Positions 1 through 8,941 are shown, counted from the stretch's first letter. The stretch: 39,323 nt of DNA from an uncultured Lachnospiraceae bacterium (GCA_902796595.1 CADBPM010000040.1:1-39323), one strand, 5' to 3'. Made by a program: numbers and translations. The notes: generated from the letters alone by a model not told the origin.

Positions 1-25
1 AGTGAGAATTATTTTAAAAACATAC

Positions 26-54
26 TTGCATTCGTATGGAATTTCTGATAATAT
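26..54 (+). promoter_or_regulatory. sigma-A-type promoter of rpmB
   Basis: A TTGCAT -35 box (26-31), a 17-bp spacer and a TAATAT -10 box (49-54) lie about 70 bp upstream of the L28 start codon. The ten bases ACTTGCATTC around the -35 box recur in the promoter at 11985-12013. Prediction from consensus only. Confidence 0.6.
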
Positions 55-122
55 ATAACTTGTGTGTTAGTGTGTAAATGTAGTTTGATTGTTATATCCT
101 TTATACAAGGAGGTGTCAAGTC

Positions 123-308
123 ATGGCAAAGTGTGCTATCTGTGGAAAGGGCGTTATGTTCGGTAACCTCGTTTCCCATTCTCATAGAAGAGCAAACAAG
201 GCCTGGAAGCCAAACGTAAAGCATGTGAGAGTTAAAACCTCAGGCGGAGTCAAGAGCGAATATGTTTGTACTTCATGTCTTAGAAGCGGTAAAGTAGAGC
301 GTGCGTGA
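123..308 (+). CDS. rpmB: 50S ribosomal protein L28
   Basis: This is a 61-residue structural protein of the large ribosomal subunit. It starts MAKCAICGKGVMFGNLVSHS and has the family signature of N-terminal CxxC, the NxVSHSHRR block and a second CxxC near the C-terminus (CTSC). That makes it the zinc-ribbon form of L28. The AAGGAGGTG ribosome binding site at 107-115 is ideally spaced from the ATG. It sits alone between its own promoter and a strong terminator, so it is probably a monocistronic transcript with some readthrough into miaA. Confidence 0.97.
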   Translation: MAKCAICGKGVMFGNLVSHSHRRANKAWKPNVKHVRVKTSGGVKSEYVCTSCLRSGKVERA

Positions 309-337
309 TCGCATCTCTTCATTTATGAAGAATAACA

Positions 338-368
338 AGTCCTGCGGGTAACCGTGGGGCTTTTTTTC
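338..368 (+). terminator. intrinsic terminator after rpmB
   Basis: A 10-bp stem (338-347 pairing with 352-361, three G-T wobbles) closes on a GTAA tetraloop and runs into a T-rich tract. It lies just upstream of the miaA ribosome binding site, so miaA depends on readthrough or on an unseen promoter. Confidence 0.85.
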
Positions 369-396
369 TTGAAACAAACTGATTACAGAGGGGATT

Positions 397-1326
397 ATGA
401 AGCCACTTATTGTTATTGCGGGACCAACTGCGGCAGGAAAAACGTCTTTGTCGGTCAAGCTTGCAAAAAAAATCAATGGAGAGGTCATTTCAGCTGATTC
501 AATGCAGGTGTATCGGTATATGGATATCGGAACTGCGAAGATCACTGAGGAAGAAAAGGAGGGGATTCCGCATTTTCTGATCGATGAATTTGATCCGTAT
601 TTTGATTTCAACGTGACTGTTTTTCAGAAATATGCTAAAAAATATATGAAAGAGATATGGAATAGAGAGCATATCCCGCTAGTTGTCGGTGGTACCGGGT
701 TTTATATTCAGTCTCTCATATATGATATCCATTTTGAAAAAGAGGATATCGGAGCAGAGATCAGAAAAAAATATGAAGATCTGCTTGAAGAGAATGGAAA
801 AGAATATATTTTTTCTCTTCTTGCTGAACGCGATCCTGAATATGCCAAGGCTCTGTCGATGAATAATACAAGGAAAGTTGTCAGGGCACTGGAATTTTTT
901 GAATCTACAGGAAAAAAACTTTCCAGTCATAATGCGGAGGAGAGAAAGAAAGAATCACCGTATGATCTTGCTTACTTTGTAATAACTATGGACAGAGATA
1001 AGCTTTATAAAAGGATAGACTATAGAGTTGAACTGATGTTTGAGGCTGGTCTTGTGGAAGAAGTAATGGGACTTCTTAAAAGAGGATATACAAGAGACCT
1101 TGTTTCAATGCAGGGCTTAGGCTACAAGGAAGTGATAAGTGCTTTGTCGGGAGAGATCAGCATGGACGAAGCAAAAGAGATAATCAAAAGGGATACAAGG
1201 CATTTTGCGAAAAGACAGTTAACATGGTTCAGAAGAGAAAAAAATGTTATCTGGATCGATAAAGATAAGTTTGCAGATGATGAAGATATAATTGAATATA
1301 TGATGTTACAGGGACCAAAAGTCTAA
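397..1326 (+). CDS. miaA: tRNA dimethylallyltransferase
   Basis: MiaA transfers a dimethylallyl group from DMAPP to N6 of adenosine 37 in tRNAs that read UNN codons, the first step of ms2i6A formation. At 309 residues it has normal family length. The P-loop GPTAAGKT is at residues 9-16, the substrate-contact motif DSMQVY at about 34-39, GGTGFY near 98, and the C-terminal RHFAKRQLTWFRR block typical of the family is present. An AGAGGGG ribosome binding site precedes the ATG. It is flanked upstream by the rpmB terminator and downstream by a promoter for radC, so it may be transcribed only by readthrough. Confidence 0.97.
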   Translation: MKPLIVIAGPTAAGKTSLSVKLAKKINGEVISADSMQVYRYMDIGTAKITEEEKEGIPHFLIDEFDPYFDFNVTVFQKYAKKYMKEIWNREHIPLVVGGTGFYIQSLIYDIHFEKEDIGAEIRKKYEDLLEENGKEYIFSLLAERDPEYAKALSMNNTRKVVRALEFFESTGKKLSSHNAEERKKESPYDLAYFVITMDRDKLYKRIDYRVELMFEAGLVEEVMGLLKRGYTRDLVSMQGLGYKEVISALSGEISMDEAKEIIKRDTRHFAKRQLTWFRREKNVIWIDKDKFADDEDIIEYMMLQGPKV

Positions 1327-1372
1327 ATCATGTGCCTGTACAACTATTTGGGTATTTATGAATGGACTAAAG

Positions 1373-1427
1373 ACTTTTCAAACATGGTCGGATGTGATAG
1401 AATAGTTTCGGTTGTTTTTTGAAAAGT
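1373..1427 (+). promoter_or_regulatory. radC promoter framed by an inverted repeat
   Basis: A TTTTCA -35 (1375-1380), 17-bp spacer and TAGAAT -10 (1398-1403) preceded by TGA (extended -10) lie upstream of radC. The promoter sits inside a perfect 10-bp inverted repeat, ACTTTTCAAA at 1373-1382 and TTTGAAAAGT at 1418-1427. The left arm overlaps the -35 box and the right arm overlaps the probable start of the transcript. Operator or leader hairpin is inference. Confidence 0.45.
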
Positions 1428-1442
1428 TGTCTGATCATTTTT

Positions 1443-2129
1443 ATGATTGGAACAAAAATAAGTGATCTGCCACAAGAGGAAAGACCATTTGAGAAATTTA
1501 TCAGGTTGGGTGCCGGAAGTCTGTCGGATGCAGAATTGCTTGCTCTTGTTATTAGGAGCGGAACGAAAGGGGCGGACTGCGTAGAGCTTGCAGGTAAGGT
1601 GCTCAAAGCTTCAAATGGACTTACAGGGCTTGCATCCGGTTCGATAGATGACCTTATCTCTATACCAGGAATCGGAACCATCAGGGCTTGTCAGCTCTTG
1701 TGTATCGGGGAGCTTTCAAAAAGAATAGCTAAAAGAAAACGTCCAGCTTGCTGTCCTTTAAATGATGCAAGAATGATTTCGGAAAGATATATGGAAGAAA
1801 TGCGGCATCTTACGGAAGAACATGTGCTGCTTCTTTTACTGGATGCGAAATGCTGTCTTATAAAAGAAGTTACTCTTGGGATAGGGTCTGTAAACAGATC
1901 TATATTAGGTCCGAGAGAAGCTATGATAAGTGCTCTTAAGAATGGTGCCGTTAATATAGTTCTTTTGCATAACCATCCCAGTGGTGATCCGAAGCCTAGT
2001 CCTGAAGATCTTGCTGCAACAAAGAGAGTTAAGGAAGCGGGTAAAATAGTCGGGATACCTCTGGTAGATCACATTATAATAGGTGATCGGTGTTATATAA
2101 GTTTTCAGGAAGAGGGGCTTTTAAACTAA
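1443..2129 (+). CDS. radC: RadC family JAB/MPN-domain protein (UPF0758)
   Basis: RadC-family protein of 228 residues. The N-terminal part carries a helix-hairpin-helix-like segment (LISIPGIGTIRACQLL). The C-terminal JAB1/MPN domain carries the metal-binding signature HNHPSGDPKPSPED at about residues 175-190. The historical DNA-repair role is doubtful and the enzymatic activity is unknown. The ATG at 1443 starts MIGTKISDLPQEERP, which matches the usual family N-terminus. A TTG at 1419 would add eight residues. Neither start has a recognisable Shine-Dalgarno sequence, which is unusual here. In many Firmicutes radC directly precedes mreB, as it does here. Confidence 0.9.
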   Translation: MIGTKISDLPQEERPFEKFIRLGAGSLSDAELLALVIRSGTKGADCVELAGKVLKASNGLTGLASGSIDDLISIPGIGTIRACQLLCIGELSKRIAKRKRPACCPLNDARMISERYMEEMRHLTEEHVLLLLLDAKCCLIKEVTLGIGSVNRSILGPREAMISALKNGAVNIVLLHNHPSGDPKPSPEDLAATKRVKEAGKIVGIPLVDHIIIGDRCYISFQEEGLLN

Positions 2130-2147
2130 TTGAAAGGAATCATGAAT

Positions 2148-3203
2148 ATGTCCGGAAAGGTCATTGGAGTAGATTTAGGAACCAAGAGAGTAAAATATTA
2201 CAGAAAAGGTGATGGAATCATCTTTGATCAGGAAAACTGCATCGCTATAGAAAATCACAATGAGATAAGAGCGATAGGTGATGAAGCTGCTGTTATGTAC
2301 GGCAGAACACCTGCAACTATCAAGGTAGTTTATCCTGTTACAAGAGGAGTCATTGCAGATGTCAGTGCTATGGAGCTTTATTTCAACAGCTCTTTCAAGG
2401 ATATCTACGGAAAGACAAGAAGGGCTGCAGGCAATAATTATATTGTAGCTCTTCCGACAGATATTACAGAAGTAGAAAAGAGAGCCTTTCCTGACCTCAT
2501 AATGAAGTCAGAAGTAAAGCCAAGAAACATTTCTTTAGTTGATAAGCCAATCTGCGTTGCTCTTGCTGCAGGAATAGAGATAATGAATGCTCAGGGTATC
2601 ATGACAGTCGATATAGGTGCCGACACGACTGAGATAGCCGTTATCTCGCTTGGCGGTATCGTTACAAGTGAGCTTTTACCTATTGCAGGCAATAAGTTTG
2701 ACAAATCTATTATTTCCTACATAAGGGATCAGTGTGGTCTTGTTATAGGAAAGGCCAATGCAGAGGAGCTTAAGAAGGGAATCGGCGGTGCTCTTTCCGG
2801 CAAGGGACTTACTATGCCGGTAAACGGTCGTGATGCATTTACCGGTCTTCCAAAGAGAATAGACATATCTTCCGATATGATCTATGAGGCGATCAAGGCT
2901 GACCTTGCCAATATCACAGATGATATCAAGAATATTCTCGAAAGAGTCGCACCGGAAATTTCTTCTGATATCATCGACACCGGTATTTATGTTACAGGTG
3001 GTTCAGCTCAGATAGCAGACCTTGATGTTTTATTTGGAGAGGCAACACAGCTTAAGATAAATATTCTGAACAATCCTCAGGATAGTGTTATTGCCGGACT
3101 TGGCAAGCTCATAGATGATGAAGATTACATGACTCTGCCTTATATATACAGGCAGGCAGGATATTATATAAAGAGTGCAAATAAGAATGCAAAAAAGAAC
3201 TAA
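2148..3203 (+). CDS. mreB: rod shape-determining protein, MreB/Mbl actin homologue
   Basis: Cytoplasmic actin-like filament protein that guides the elongation machinery (RodA/PBP2) around the cell. It is about 351 residues if started at 2148, which has the best spacing to AAAGGA; TTG 2130 and ATG 2142 are in-frame alternatives. The actin-fold motifs are recognisable but deviant: phosphate-1 reads GVDLGTKRVKYY where MreB normally has GxDLGTANT, and phosphate-2 reads DIGADTTE instead of DIGGGTTE. The flanking ISLGGIVTSELLPIAGNKFD block is typical MreB. It is followed immediately by mreC with a 29-base overlap, confirming an mreBCD operon. Confidence 0.93.
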   Translation: MSGKVIGVDLGTKRVKYYRKGDGIIFDQENCIAIENHNEIRAIGDEAAVMYGRTPATIKVVYPVTRGVIADVSAMELYFNSSFKDIYGKTRRAAGNNYIVALPTDITEVEKRAFPDLIMKSEVKPRNISLVDKPICVALAAGIEIMNAQGIMTVDIGADTTEIAVISLGGIVTSELLPIAGNKFDKSIISYIRDQCGLVIGKANAEELKKGIGGALSGKGLTMPVNGRDAFTGLPKRIDISSDMIYEAIKADLANITDDIKNILERVAPEISSDIIDTGIYVTGGSAQIADLDVLFGEATQLKINILNNPQDSVIAGLGKLIDDEDYMTLPYIYRQAGYYIKSANKNAKKN

Positions 3204-4035
3204 GATATCAATAAAGCCAAGATATGTCTTTGTTGTGATGATCATTGTATGTGCTGCATTGCTGATCGTCTCTTTCAAAGTAAATTCTTCATCAGGACCT
3301 GTAACTCAGGCTGTCAGTGATATTATCACTCCTATGCAGTCGGGGCTTGATAAGCTTGGAGGTTTTTTTACAGATAAGCTGAAATACTTCCGGACTATAG
3401 AGTCGCTTACAGCTGAAAATGAGGAACTAAAGGAGAAGCTTGCCTCTATCAAGGAAGATAATAAGACACTTCTTCAGAGCCGATATGAGCTAAATGACTT
3501 AAAAAAGCTTTATGATCTCGACGAAAACTATGCAGATTTTCCTAAGGTCGCTGCCAGAGTCATATATAAAAATTCTACCAACTGGTATAATTCTTTTGTG
3601 ATCGACAAGGGCAGTGATGATGGAATAAAGACAGGTATGAATGTTATTGCAGGAAATGGTCTTGTAGGCATTGTTACCCGAACTGGACACAATAATTCTA
3701 CGGTCAGATCGATCATTGATGACAGCAGTAATGTTTCCGGTATGCTTTTAAATACATCAGACACATGCATGGTCAAGGGTGATCTCAAGACCATGGATAA
3801 GGGATACATAAGTGTTACAGATATAAAAAAGGATGCTGAAATAAAGGATGGCTATGAGGTTGTTACAAGTTATATCAGTACCAAATACCATCCGGGAATC
3901 CTTATAGGCTATATAAAGGATATAACTGTAGATTCATCGAACATGACTGAATCAGCCAAGCTCACTCCTGCAGTTGATTTTTCCAAGTTGGACATGGTTC
4001 TTATAATCACAAAAGAAAAGGAAAAACTGTATTGA
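3175..4035 (+). CDS. mreC: rod shape-determining protein MreC
   Basis: Bitopic membrane protein that links MreB and the peptidoglycan synthases on the outer face of the membrane. It has 286 residues: a short basic N-terminus, one transmembrane helix at about residues 17-38 (YVFVVMIIVCAALLIVSF), a coiled-coil stretch at about 80-115, and the paired beta-barrel MreC core. The core includes the family-typical SxSVRSIIDDSSNVSG-like segment and GDGIKTGMNVI. The start is GTG 3175 or ATG 3187, both inside the mreB 3' end, so translation is probably coupled. The stop overlaps the TTG start of mreD. Confidence 0.93.
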   Translation: MQIRMQKRTKISIKPRYVFVVMIIVCAALLIVSFKVNSSSGPVTQAVSDIITPMQSGLDKLGGFFTDKLKYFRTIESLTAENEELKEKLASIKEDNKTLLQSRYELNDLKKLYDLDENYADFPKVAARVIYKNSTNWYNSFVIDKGSDDGIKTGMNVIAGNGLVGIVTRTGHNNSTVRSIIDDSSNVSGMLLNTSDTCMVKGDLKTMDKGYISVTDIKKDAEIKDGYEVVTSYISTKYHPGILIGYIKDITVDSSNMTESAKLTPAVDFSKLDMVLIITKEKEKLY

Positions 4036-4574
4036 TAAGACACACGATTTCTTCATTTGTTTTATTGATCGCAACTTATCTGCTGCAGAGCGTTGTAACA
4101 AATAACCTTGCGATTGGGGGTATAAAACCTGATCTGATCATTGTACTTGTAATAGCTGTAGCTTTCAGATATGGCAGAATGCCGGGCATGTTTATGGGTT
4201 TTTTCGCAGGACTGTTTTTAGACTGCATGGAATCGGATCTTTTAGGATATTATGCCATGTTTTATATGACTGCAGGTTATTGTACAGGGCTTGTAAATCA
4301 GTTTTACTTTGATGAATCTGTACTTATACCTACAGGGCTTGCAGCGGCTGCCAAGACATCAGTCAGTATTATGGAATATATTGCTGGCTTTCTTTTAAGG
4401 AACAGGCTTGATTTCCCATATTATTTTATAAGATTGATCATTCCGGAAGTAATGTACACCGTTATAATTTCGTTCTTTTTATACAGGTTTTATGTTCTTG
4501 TATATAAAAAGGTTGATGCTTTAAAGATAGTTCTTTCTAAGAAAAAAGAAGAGAAGGAGGATGAGATTGTTTGA
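4032..4574 (+). CDS. mreD: rod shape-determining protein MreD
   Basis: Integral membrane partner of MreC, 180 residues and highly hydrophobic, with about five predicted transmembrane segments and a charged lysine/glutamate-rich cytoplasmic tail. The family-typical central feature (RMPGMFMGFFAGLFLDCMES, then LLGYYAMFYMTAGYCTGLV) is present. The TTG start overlaps the mreC stop in ATTGA, and the 3' end overlaps the next gene by 8-14 bases, so all three genes are tightly coupled. Confidence 0.9.
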   Translation: MIRHTISSFVLLIATYLLQSVVTNNLAIGGIKPDLIIVLVIAVAFRYGRMPGMFMGFFAGLFLDCMESDLLGYYAMFYMTAGYCTGLVNQFYFDESVLIPTGLAAAAKTSVSIMEYIAGFLLRNRLDFPYYFIRLIIPEVMYTVIISFFLYRFYVLVYKKVDALKIVLSKKKEEKEDEIV

Positions 4575-7407
4575 TTCGATCATAATGACTGTTAAGAATG
4601 CTTTAAAGTCGCGCATTCCTCTTCTTTTGCTTATTTATGGGATATTTGTTGTCTTGCTTGTCACAAAGATCTTTTCAATTCAGGTTGTCGAGCATGATGC
4701 TTTGGTGCAGGACACTGCAGAGAAAAATATAATCACAAGAGAGATCAAGCCTACAAGAGGTAATATTTATGACAGAAACGGTGTGCTTTTAGCAACCAAT
4801 GAACTATCGTATAATGTTACAATTCAAGATATCGGTGCATTTAAAACAGATGATGATAAAAATGCGATGATAATGCGCCTGATAAAGATCTTAGAAGCAA
4901 ATAAGTGCAAAATCACAACTAAATTTTATATAGAACAGAATAAAAAAGGAAAGCTTGTATTTAATGTTGATGGCAGTGCATTAGACAGATTTAAAAGAGA
5001 TGCCTATGCGGCAAAAAGCATAGAGGAGCTTACTCCTGAACAAAGAAATGCCTCTGCTGCGGATGTATATGAACAGCTGCGTACCGGAAAGTATATGTTT
5101 CACATTTCCGACTCATACAGCGTAGAAGACACCTTAAAGATAATGGGCATCCGTTTTGCACTTTTTTTAAATAAATACAATAAAGGGATGGCTATATCAG
5201 TTGCAGAGGATGTGGATAATAAGACTGTTGCTGCTGTTATGGAGTCTTCTTCAGAGCTTCAGGGTGTCAGAATATCACAGGAAACACACAGAGTGTATAA
5301 GGACAGTAAATATTTTGCGCACATCTTGGGTTATACCGGCATGATAAATGAGACTGAGCTTGATACGGATAAAGATAACTTTTATTCATCATCAGATCAG
5401 ATAGGAAAGACAGGGCTCGAATCTGTATTTGAGAAATACCTGCGCGGTTCAAAAGGCAGTGAGAAGGTCACGCTTGATTCAGACTATGATATCGTAAATG
5501 AGGACGTAAGTGAAAAGCCTGTTGCAGGAAATGACATTTATCTGACTTTAGACGATACCTTGCAGAAGGCTACTTATCATATTCTTGAAAAAAATATAGC
5601 GGCTACACTTCTTTCGAAGATACATAATTCAGCTTCTACCGGTGCCGCCGGACACAATGCAACAGATATAATGATACCTATTTATGATGTATACAATGCT
5701 GTATTTAATAACAACGTCATAAATATCGCACATTTATCTGCTAGAAAGGCATCATCGACAGAAAAAGGTGTGTATAAAAAATTTACTGTCAAGGAAAGGT
5801 CAGTTATAAAGAGACTTAAAAAATTAACTTCATTTGACAGCAAGGCTTTAAAAAAGGATTCGGGTGAAGAAATGGCAGATTATCTGTCATATTTTTACGA
5901 TTACCTTAAGACAAACAATTATATTGATGTAAAAAGCGTTGAGGAAGATGACGAGACATTTAAAAAGTTCGTTGATGATTCGATCAGTCTGGCACAGTTC
6001 TTAAGATATGCCATTTCAAAGAAATGGATCAATCTTGATAAACTCGATATAGGCGATGAATACCTCTCAACAGCGGAAATATACGATAAACTGGAAAAGC
6101 AGATTTATCAGGAATTGCCTAAAGATACCGGTTTTGATAAAATGGTCTATAAGACTTTGATCTATGATCACACAATATCCGGAACTGAAGTATGCATAAT
6201 CTTATTTGATCAGGGTGTTTTGAAAAAAGATAAGACTTCGTACAGAAATCTGCTTGCTGGAACTATAAGTTCATACGATTTTATCAGAGCAAAGATCAAG
6301 TCACTTGAGATCACGCCGGACATGCTTGCACTCGATCCGTGCTCCGGATCAATGGTAGTAACCGATCCGAATACAGGTGAGATACTGGCAATGGTAAGTT
6401 ATCCAAGCTATGATAATAATAAGCTTGCAAATTCGATTGATGCAGATTATTATGCAAAGCTGTCAAATGATAATTCACTTCCTTTGATCAATAGACCTGT
6501 TCAACAGAGAACAGCTCCTGGTTCAACTTTTAAGCCAGTTTCGGCAGCGGCAGGTTTAGGATATGGTGTTATAAGTCCATCTGAAAGGATATATGATAAA
6601 GTAGTATTCACCAAAACTGATAAGCCTGCGACTTGCTGGGCTAATTCAAGCCATGGGGATATAGATGTGAGAACTGCTATCGAGGTTTCGTGCAACTATT
6701 TCTTCTATGAGGTGGGCTGGAGGCTGTCTCTTGACAGTGCAGGCAATTATACATCAGAAAGAGGGCTGAAGAGGCTTAATCAGTATGCAGCCAAATTCGG
6801 ATTTGCAGAAAATTCAAATTCAGGTATTGAGCTGATGGAATACAGTCCGGTCATATCCGATACAGACTCGGTTCGTTCTGCTATAGGACAGGGCAGTTAT
6901 GCATTCACGCCTACACAGATTTCAAGATATATGTCTTGTGTTGCCAATGGAGGTACTTTAAATTATCTTACGCTTATTGACCGTATAACCGATGTTAGAG
7001 GCAATACTGTTAAAAATAAAATTTCAACACACGCTTCCAAAAAAGCACCAAAGGTTGAACTTCCCGAGTCTTCATGGGATGTTATGCATGATGGCTTATA
7101 CGAAGTTATCAATGGAGACAGAAGCTCATATAGTTCCTTATTTACTGACGTTGCTGTAAAGGTGGCGGGTAAATCAGGTACAGCACAGTTTTCTGAGGAC
7201 AGAGGTAATCACGCATTGTTTACTTCATACGCTCCTTATGATGATCCTAAGATCAGTGTGACAGTTGTTATACCTTTTGGATATACTTCAACGAATGCTG
7301 TAAGAACGGGAGCTGATTTTTACAAGTATTATTTTGGAAAGCAGGATACTGAAGAAGTGATCAACGATGGCGTATCCGAACATGATGGAAGAGGAGTATC
7401 AGATTAA
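4567..7407 (+). CDS. penicillin-binding protein 2 (elongation transpeptidase) with large insertion
   Basis: Class B PBP that cross-links peptidoglycan with RodA during lateral growth. Numbering from the ATG at 4561: one transmembrane helix at about 20-40, a dimerisation domain with TRGNIYDRNGVLLATN, and a transpeptidase domain with the active-site serine in STFK (S655-K658), SCN at 710-712 and KSGT at 871. At about 946 residues it is far longer than ordinary PBP2 (roughly 630-720). The excess is an insertion at about 335-590, between DDTLQKA and GSMVVTDPNTGEIL, that resembles no PBP element I recognise. The AAGGAGG abuts ATG 4561, so TTG 4567 is the better-spaced start. It is equivalent to mrdA/pbpA by context. 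Confidence 0.93.
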   Translation: MFDSIIMTVKNALKSRIPLLLLIYGIFVVLLVTKIFSIQVVEHDALVQDTAEKNIITREIKPTRGNIYDRNGVLLATNELSYNVTIQDIGAFKTDDDKNAMIMRLIKILEANKCKITTKFYIEQNKKGKLVFNVDGSALDRFKRDAYAAKSIEELTPEQRNASAADVYEQLRTGKYMFHISDSYSVEDTLKIMGIRFALFLNKYNKGMAISVAEDVDNKTVAAVMESSSELQGVRISQETHRVYKDSKYFAHILGYTGMINETELDTDKDNFYSSSDQIGKTGLESVFEKYLRGSKGSEKVTLDSDYDIVNEDVSEKPVAGNDIYLTLDDTLQKATYHILEKNIAATLLSKIHNSASTGAAGHNATDIMIPIYDVYNAVFNNNVINIAHLSARKASSTEKGVYKKFTVKERSVIKRLKKLTSFDSKALKKDSGEEMADYLSYFYDYLKTNNYIDVKSVEEDDETFKKFVDDSISLAQFLRYAISKKWINLDKLDIGDEYLSTAEIYDKLEKQIYQELPKDTGFDKMVYKTLIYDHTISGTEVCIILFDQGVLKKDKTSYRNLLAGTISSYDFIRAKIKSLEITPDMLALDPCSGSMVVTDPNTGEILAMVSYPSYDNNKLANSIDADYYAKLSNDNSLPLINRPVQQRTAPGSTFKPVSAAAGLGYGVISPSERIYDKVVFTKTDKPATCWANSSHGDIDVRTAIEVSCNYFFYEVGWRLSLDSAGNYTSERGLKRLNQYAAKFGFAENSNSGIELMEYSPVISDTDSVRSAIGQGSYAFTPTQISRYMSCVANGGTLNYLTLIDRITDVRGNTVKNKISTHASKKAPKVELPESSWDVMHDGLYEVINGDRSSYSSLFTDVAVKVAGKSGTAQFSEDRGNHALFTSYAPYDDPKISVTVVIPFGYTSTNAVRTGADFYKYYFGKQDTEEVINDGVSEHDGRGVSD

Positions 7408-7408
7408 G

Positions 7409-8083
7409 ATGGAAAATCCAGTAGTTATCAAGGCGAATAATTTCGGGCTTTTGGTTGTACTTGATCCGGATCTTGAATTTGAGGAATTGAAAAAGGCTGT
7501 AGCAGGAAAATTTGGTGAGTCAAGAAAGTTTTTCGGTGATGCAGAGATGGCTCTGGCATTTTCAGGAAGAAAGCTTTCTGACAAAGAAGAAGATGAAATT
7601 CTTAGCACTATTCTTTCAAATGTTGATTTTAAAATAGCATGTATTGTTGACAATGATCCGATCAAAGAAAAGGAGTTTAAGCAAAAGCTTGATCTTCTTG
7701 AGAGGATCAACGATATTTCTCAGGCTAAGATTTATAAAGGAAGTTTCAGATCAGGTCAGATGATGAACTTTGAGACCGGAGTGGTAATTCTTGGAGACAT
7801 CAATCCGGGAGCTAAAGTTATTTCAAATGGCAGTATCATAGTGCTTGGTTCTCTTAGGGGAGAAGCAGAAGCAGGAATGAACGGTAATGAGGATGCATTC
7901 ATAATAGCTCTTGACATGCACCCGCTTCAGGTACGCATTGGCGGTAAGATCGCCAGAAGTCCGGACGGTTCAAGAATGATCGGCAAAAATTATGCGCCAC
8001 AGGTTGCATTTGTCGAAAATGATGCGATATATGTAGATGATCTGGATAAAAAAGTTCTTTCATCTTTAAGGATTCCTGAATAG
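7409..8083 (+). CDS. minC: septum site-determining protein MinC
   Basis: Inhibitor of FtsZ assembly that is recruited to the membrane by MinD. About 224 residues. The N-terminal half is the poorly conserved FtsZ-interacting domain. The C-terminal half (from about residue 110) is the right-handed beta-helix MinC_C domain with the diagnostic run SGQMMNFETGVVILGDINPG and VISNGSIIVLGSLRGEAEAG. ATG 7409 starts MENPVVIKANNFG, and GAGGAG lies 12 bases upstream inside the PBP2 3' end. In-frame ATGs at 7367, 7382 and 7385 are less likely. Placement directly after PBP2 couples division-site selection to the elongation operon. Confidence 0.93.
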   Translation: MENPVVIKANNFGLLVVLDPDLEFEELKKAVAGKFGESRKFFGDAEMALAFSGRKLSDKEEDEILSTILSNVDFKIACIVDNDPIKEKEFKQKLDLLERINDISQAKIYKGSFRSGQMMNFETGVVILGDINPGAKVISNGSIIVLGSLRGEAEAGMNGNEDAFIIALDMHPLQVRIGGKIARSPDGSRMIGKNYAPQVAFVENDAIYVDDLDKKVLSSLRIPE

Positions 8084-8087
8084 GGTA

Positions 8088-8116
8088 TTGATTATATTCG
8101 AGGAAAACTATAAGAT
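8088..8116 (+). promoter_or_regulatory. possible internal promoter before minD
   Basis: TTGATT (8088-8093), a 17-bp spacer and TAAGAT (8111-8116) lie in the 66-bp gap between minC and minD, one of the wider gaps in this operon. It could give MinDE extra expression relative to MinC. Confidence 0.4.
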
Positions 8117-8149
8117 ATAGATATTGAAAATTTAGAAGGAGATATTTTC

Positions 8150-8941
8150 ATGGGTGAAGTTATTGTAGTTACCTCCGGAAAGGGTGGAGTAGGTAAAACT
8201 ACCACTACAGCCAACGTTGGTACAGGGCTCGCAAAATTAGGCAAAAAGGTCGTTCTTATCGATACAGATATAGGCCTTAGAAACCTTGACGTTGTTCTCG
8301 GTCTTGAAAACAGGATTGTTTACAATCTCGTTGATGTTATAGAAGGAAAGTGCAAGATTAAGCAGGCTCTTATCAAAGATAAGAGATATGATTCTTTGTA
8401 TCTTCTTCCAAGTGCTCAGACTCGTGAGAAGGATGCAGTCAGTCCGGAACAGATGAAGGAACTTACTGAAGAATTAAGAAATGAATTTGACTTTATCTTC
8501 CTTGATTGCCCTGCCGGAATAGAACAGGGATTCCGTAACGCTATCGCCGGAGCAGATCTTGCTGTTGTTGTTACAACTCCTGAAGTATCTGCTATCCGTG
8601 ATGCAGACAGGATTATCGGTCTTCTTGAGGCAAACGAAATCAAGAGAACAGAGCTTATCGTAAACCGTCTCAGAATGGACATGGTTAAGCGCGGAGATAT
8701 GATGTCAAGTGATGATGTTCTTGATATTCTTGGTATTGACCTGCTTGGTATTGTTCCGGATGATGAAAAGATCGTTGTTGCTACTAATAATGGTGAACCT
8801 CTTGTAGGTGATGCTACAAGTCTTGCAGGTCAGGCCTACATGAATATCTGCCACAGGATTCTTGGAGAAAATATTCCTTTCCTTGATCTTGAGGGCAAAA
8901 GGGGATTCTTTGAGAGACTTAAAGAAATTTTTTCTAAATGA
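8150..8941 (+). CDS. minD: septum site-determining ATPase MinD
   Basis: Membrane-associated ParA/MinD-family ATPase that brings MinC to the membrane and oscillates or clusters under MinE control. The 263 residues contain the deviant Walker A motif GKGGVGKTT at 10-18, DTDIGLRNLDVVLGLENR (switch I), DCPAGIEQGFRNA (Walker B/switch II) and a C-terminal amphipathic membrane-targeting helix RGFFERLKEIFSK. The ribosome binding site AGAAGGAGA lies ten bases before the ATG. minE follows after 19 bases. Confidence 0.97.
   Translation: MGEVIVVTSGKGGVGKTTTTANVGTGLAKLGKKVVLIDTDIGLRNLDVVLGLENRIVYNLVDVIEGKCKIKQALIKDKRYDSLYLLPSAQTREKDAVSPEQMKELTEELRNEFDFIFLDCPAGIEQGFRNAIAGADLAVVVTTPEVSAIRDADRIIGLLEANEIKRTELIVNRLRMDMVKRGDMMSSDDVLDILGIDLLGIVPDDEKIVVATNNGEPLVGDATSLAGQAYMNICHRILGENIPFLDLEGKRGFFERLKEIFSK

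Noticed and set aside
7367..7408. Longer MinC start at ATG 7367
   Set aside because: It would overlap PBP2 by 41 bases without a ribosome binding site and adds residues unlike MinC; ATG 7409 fits better.
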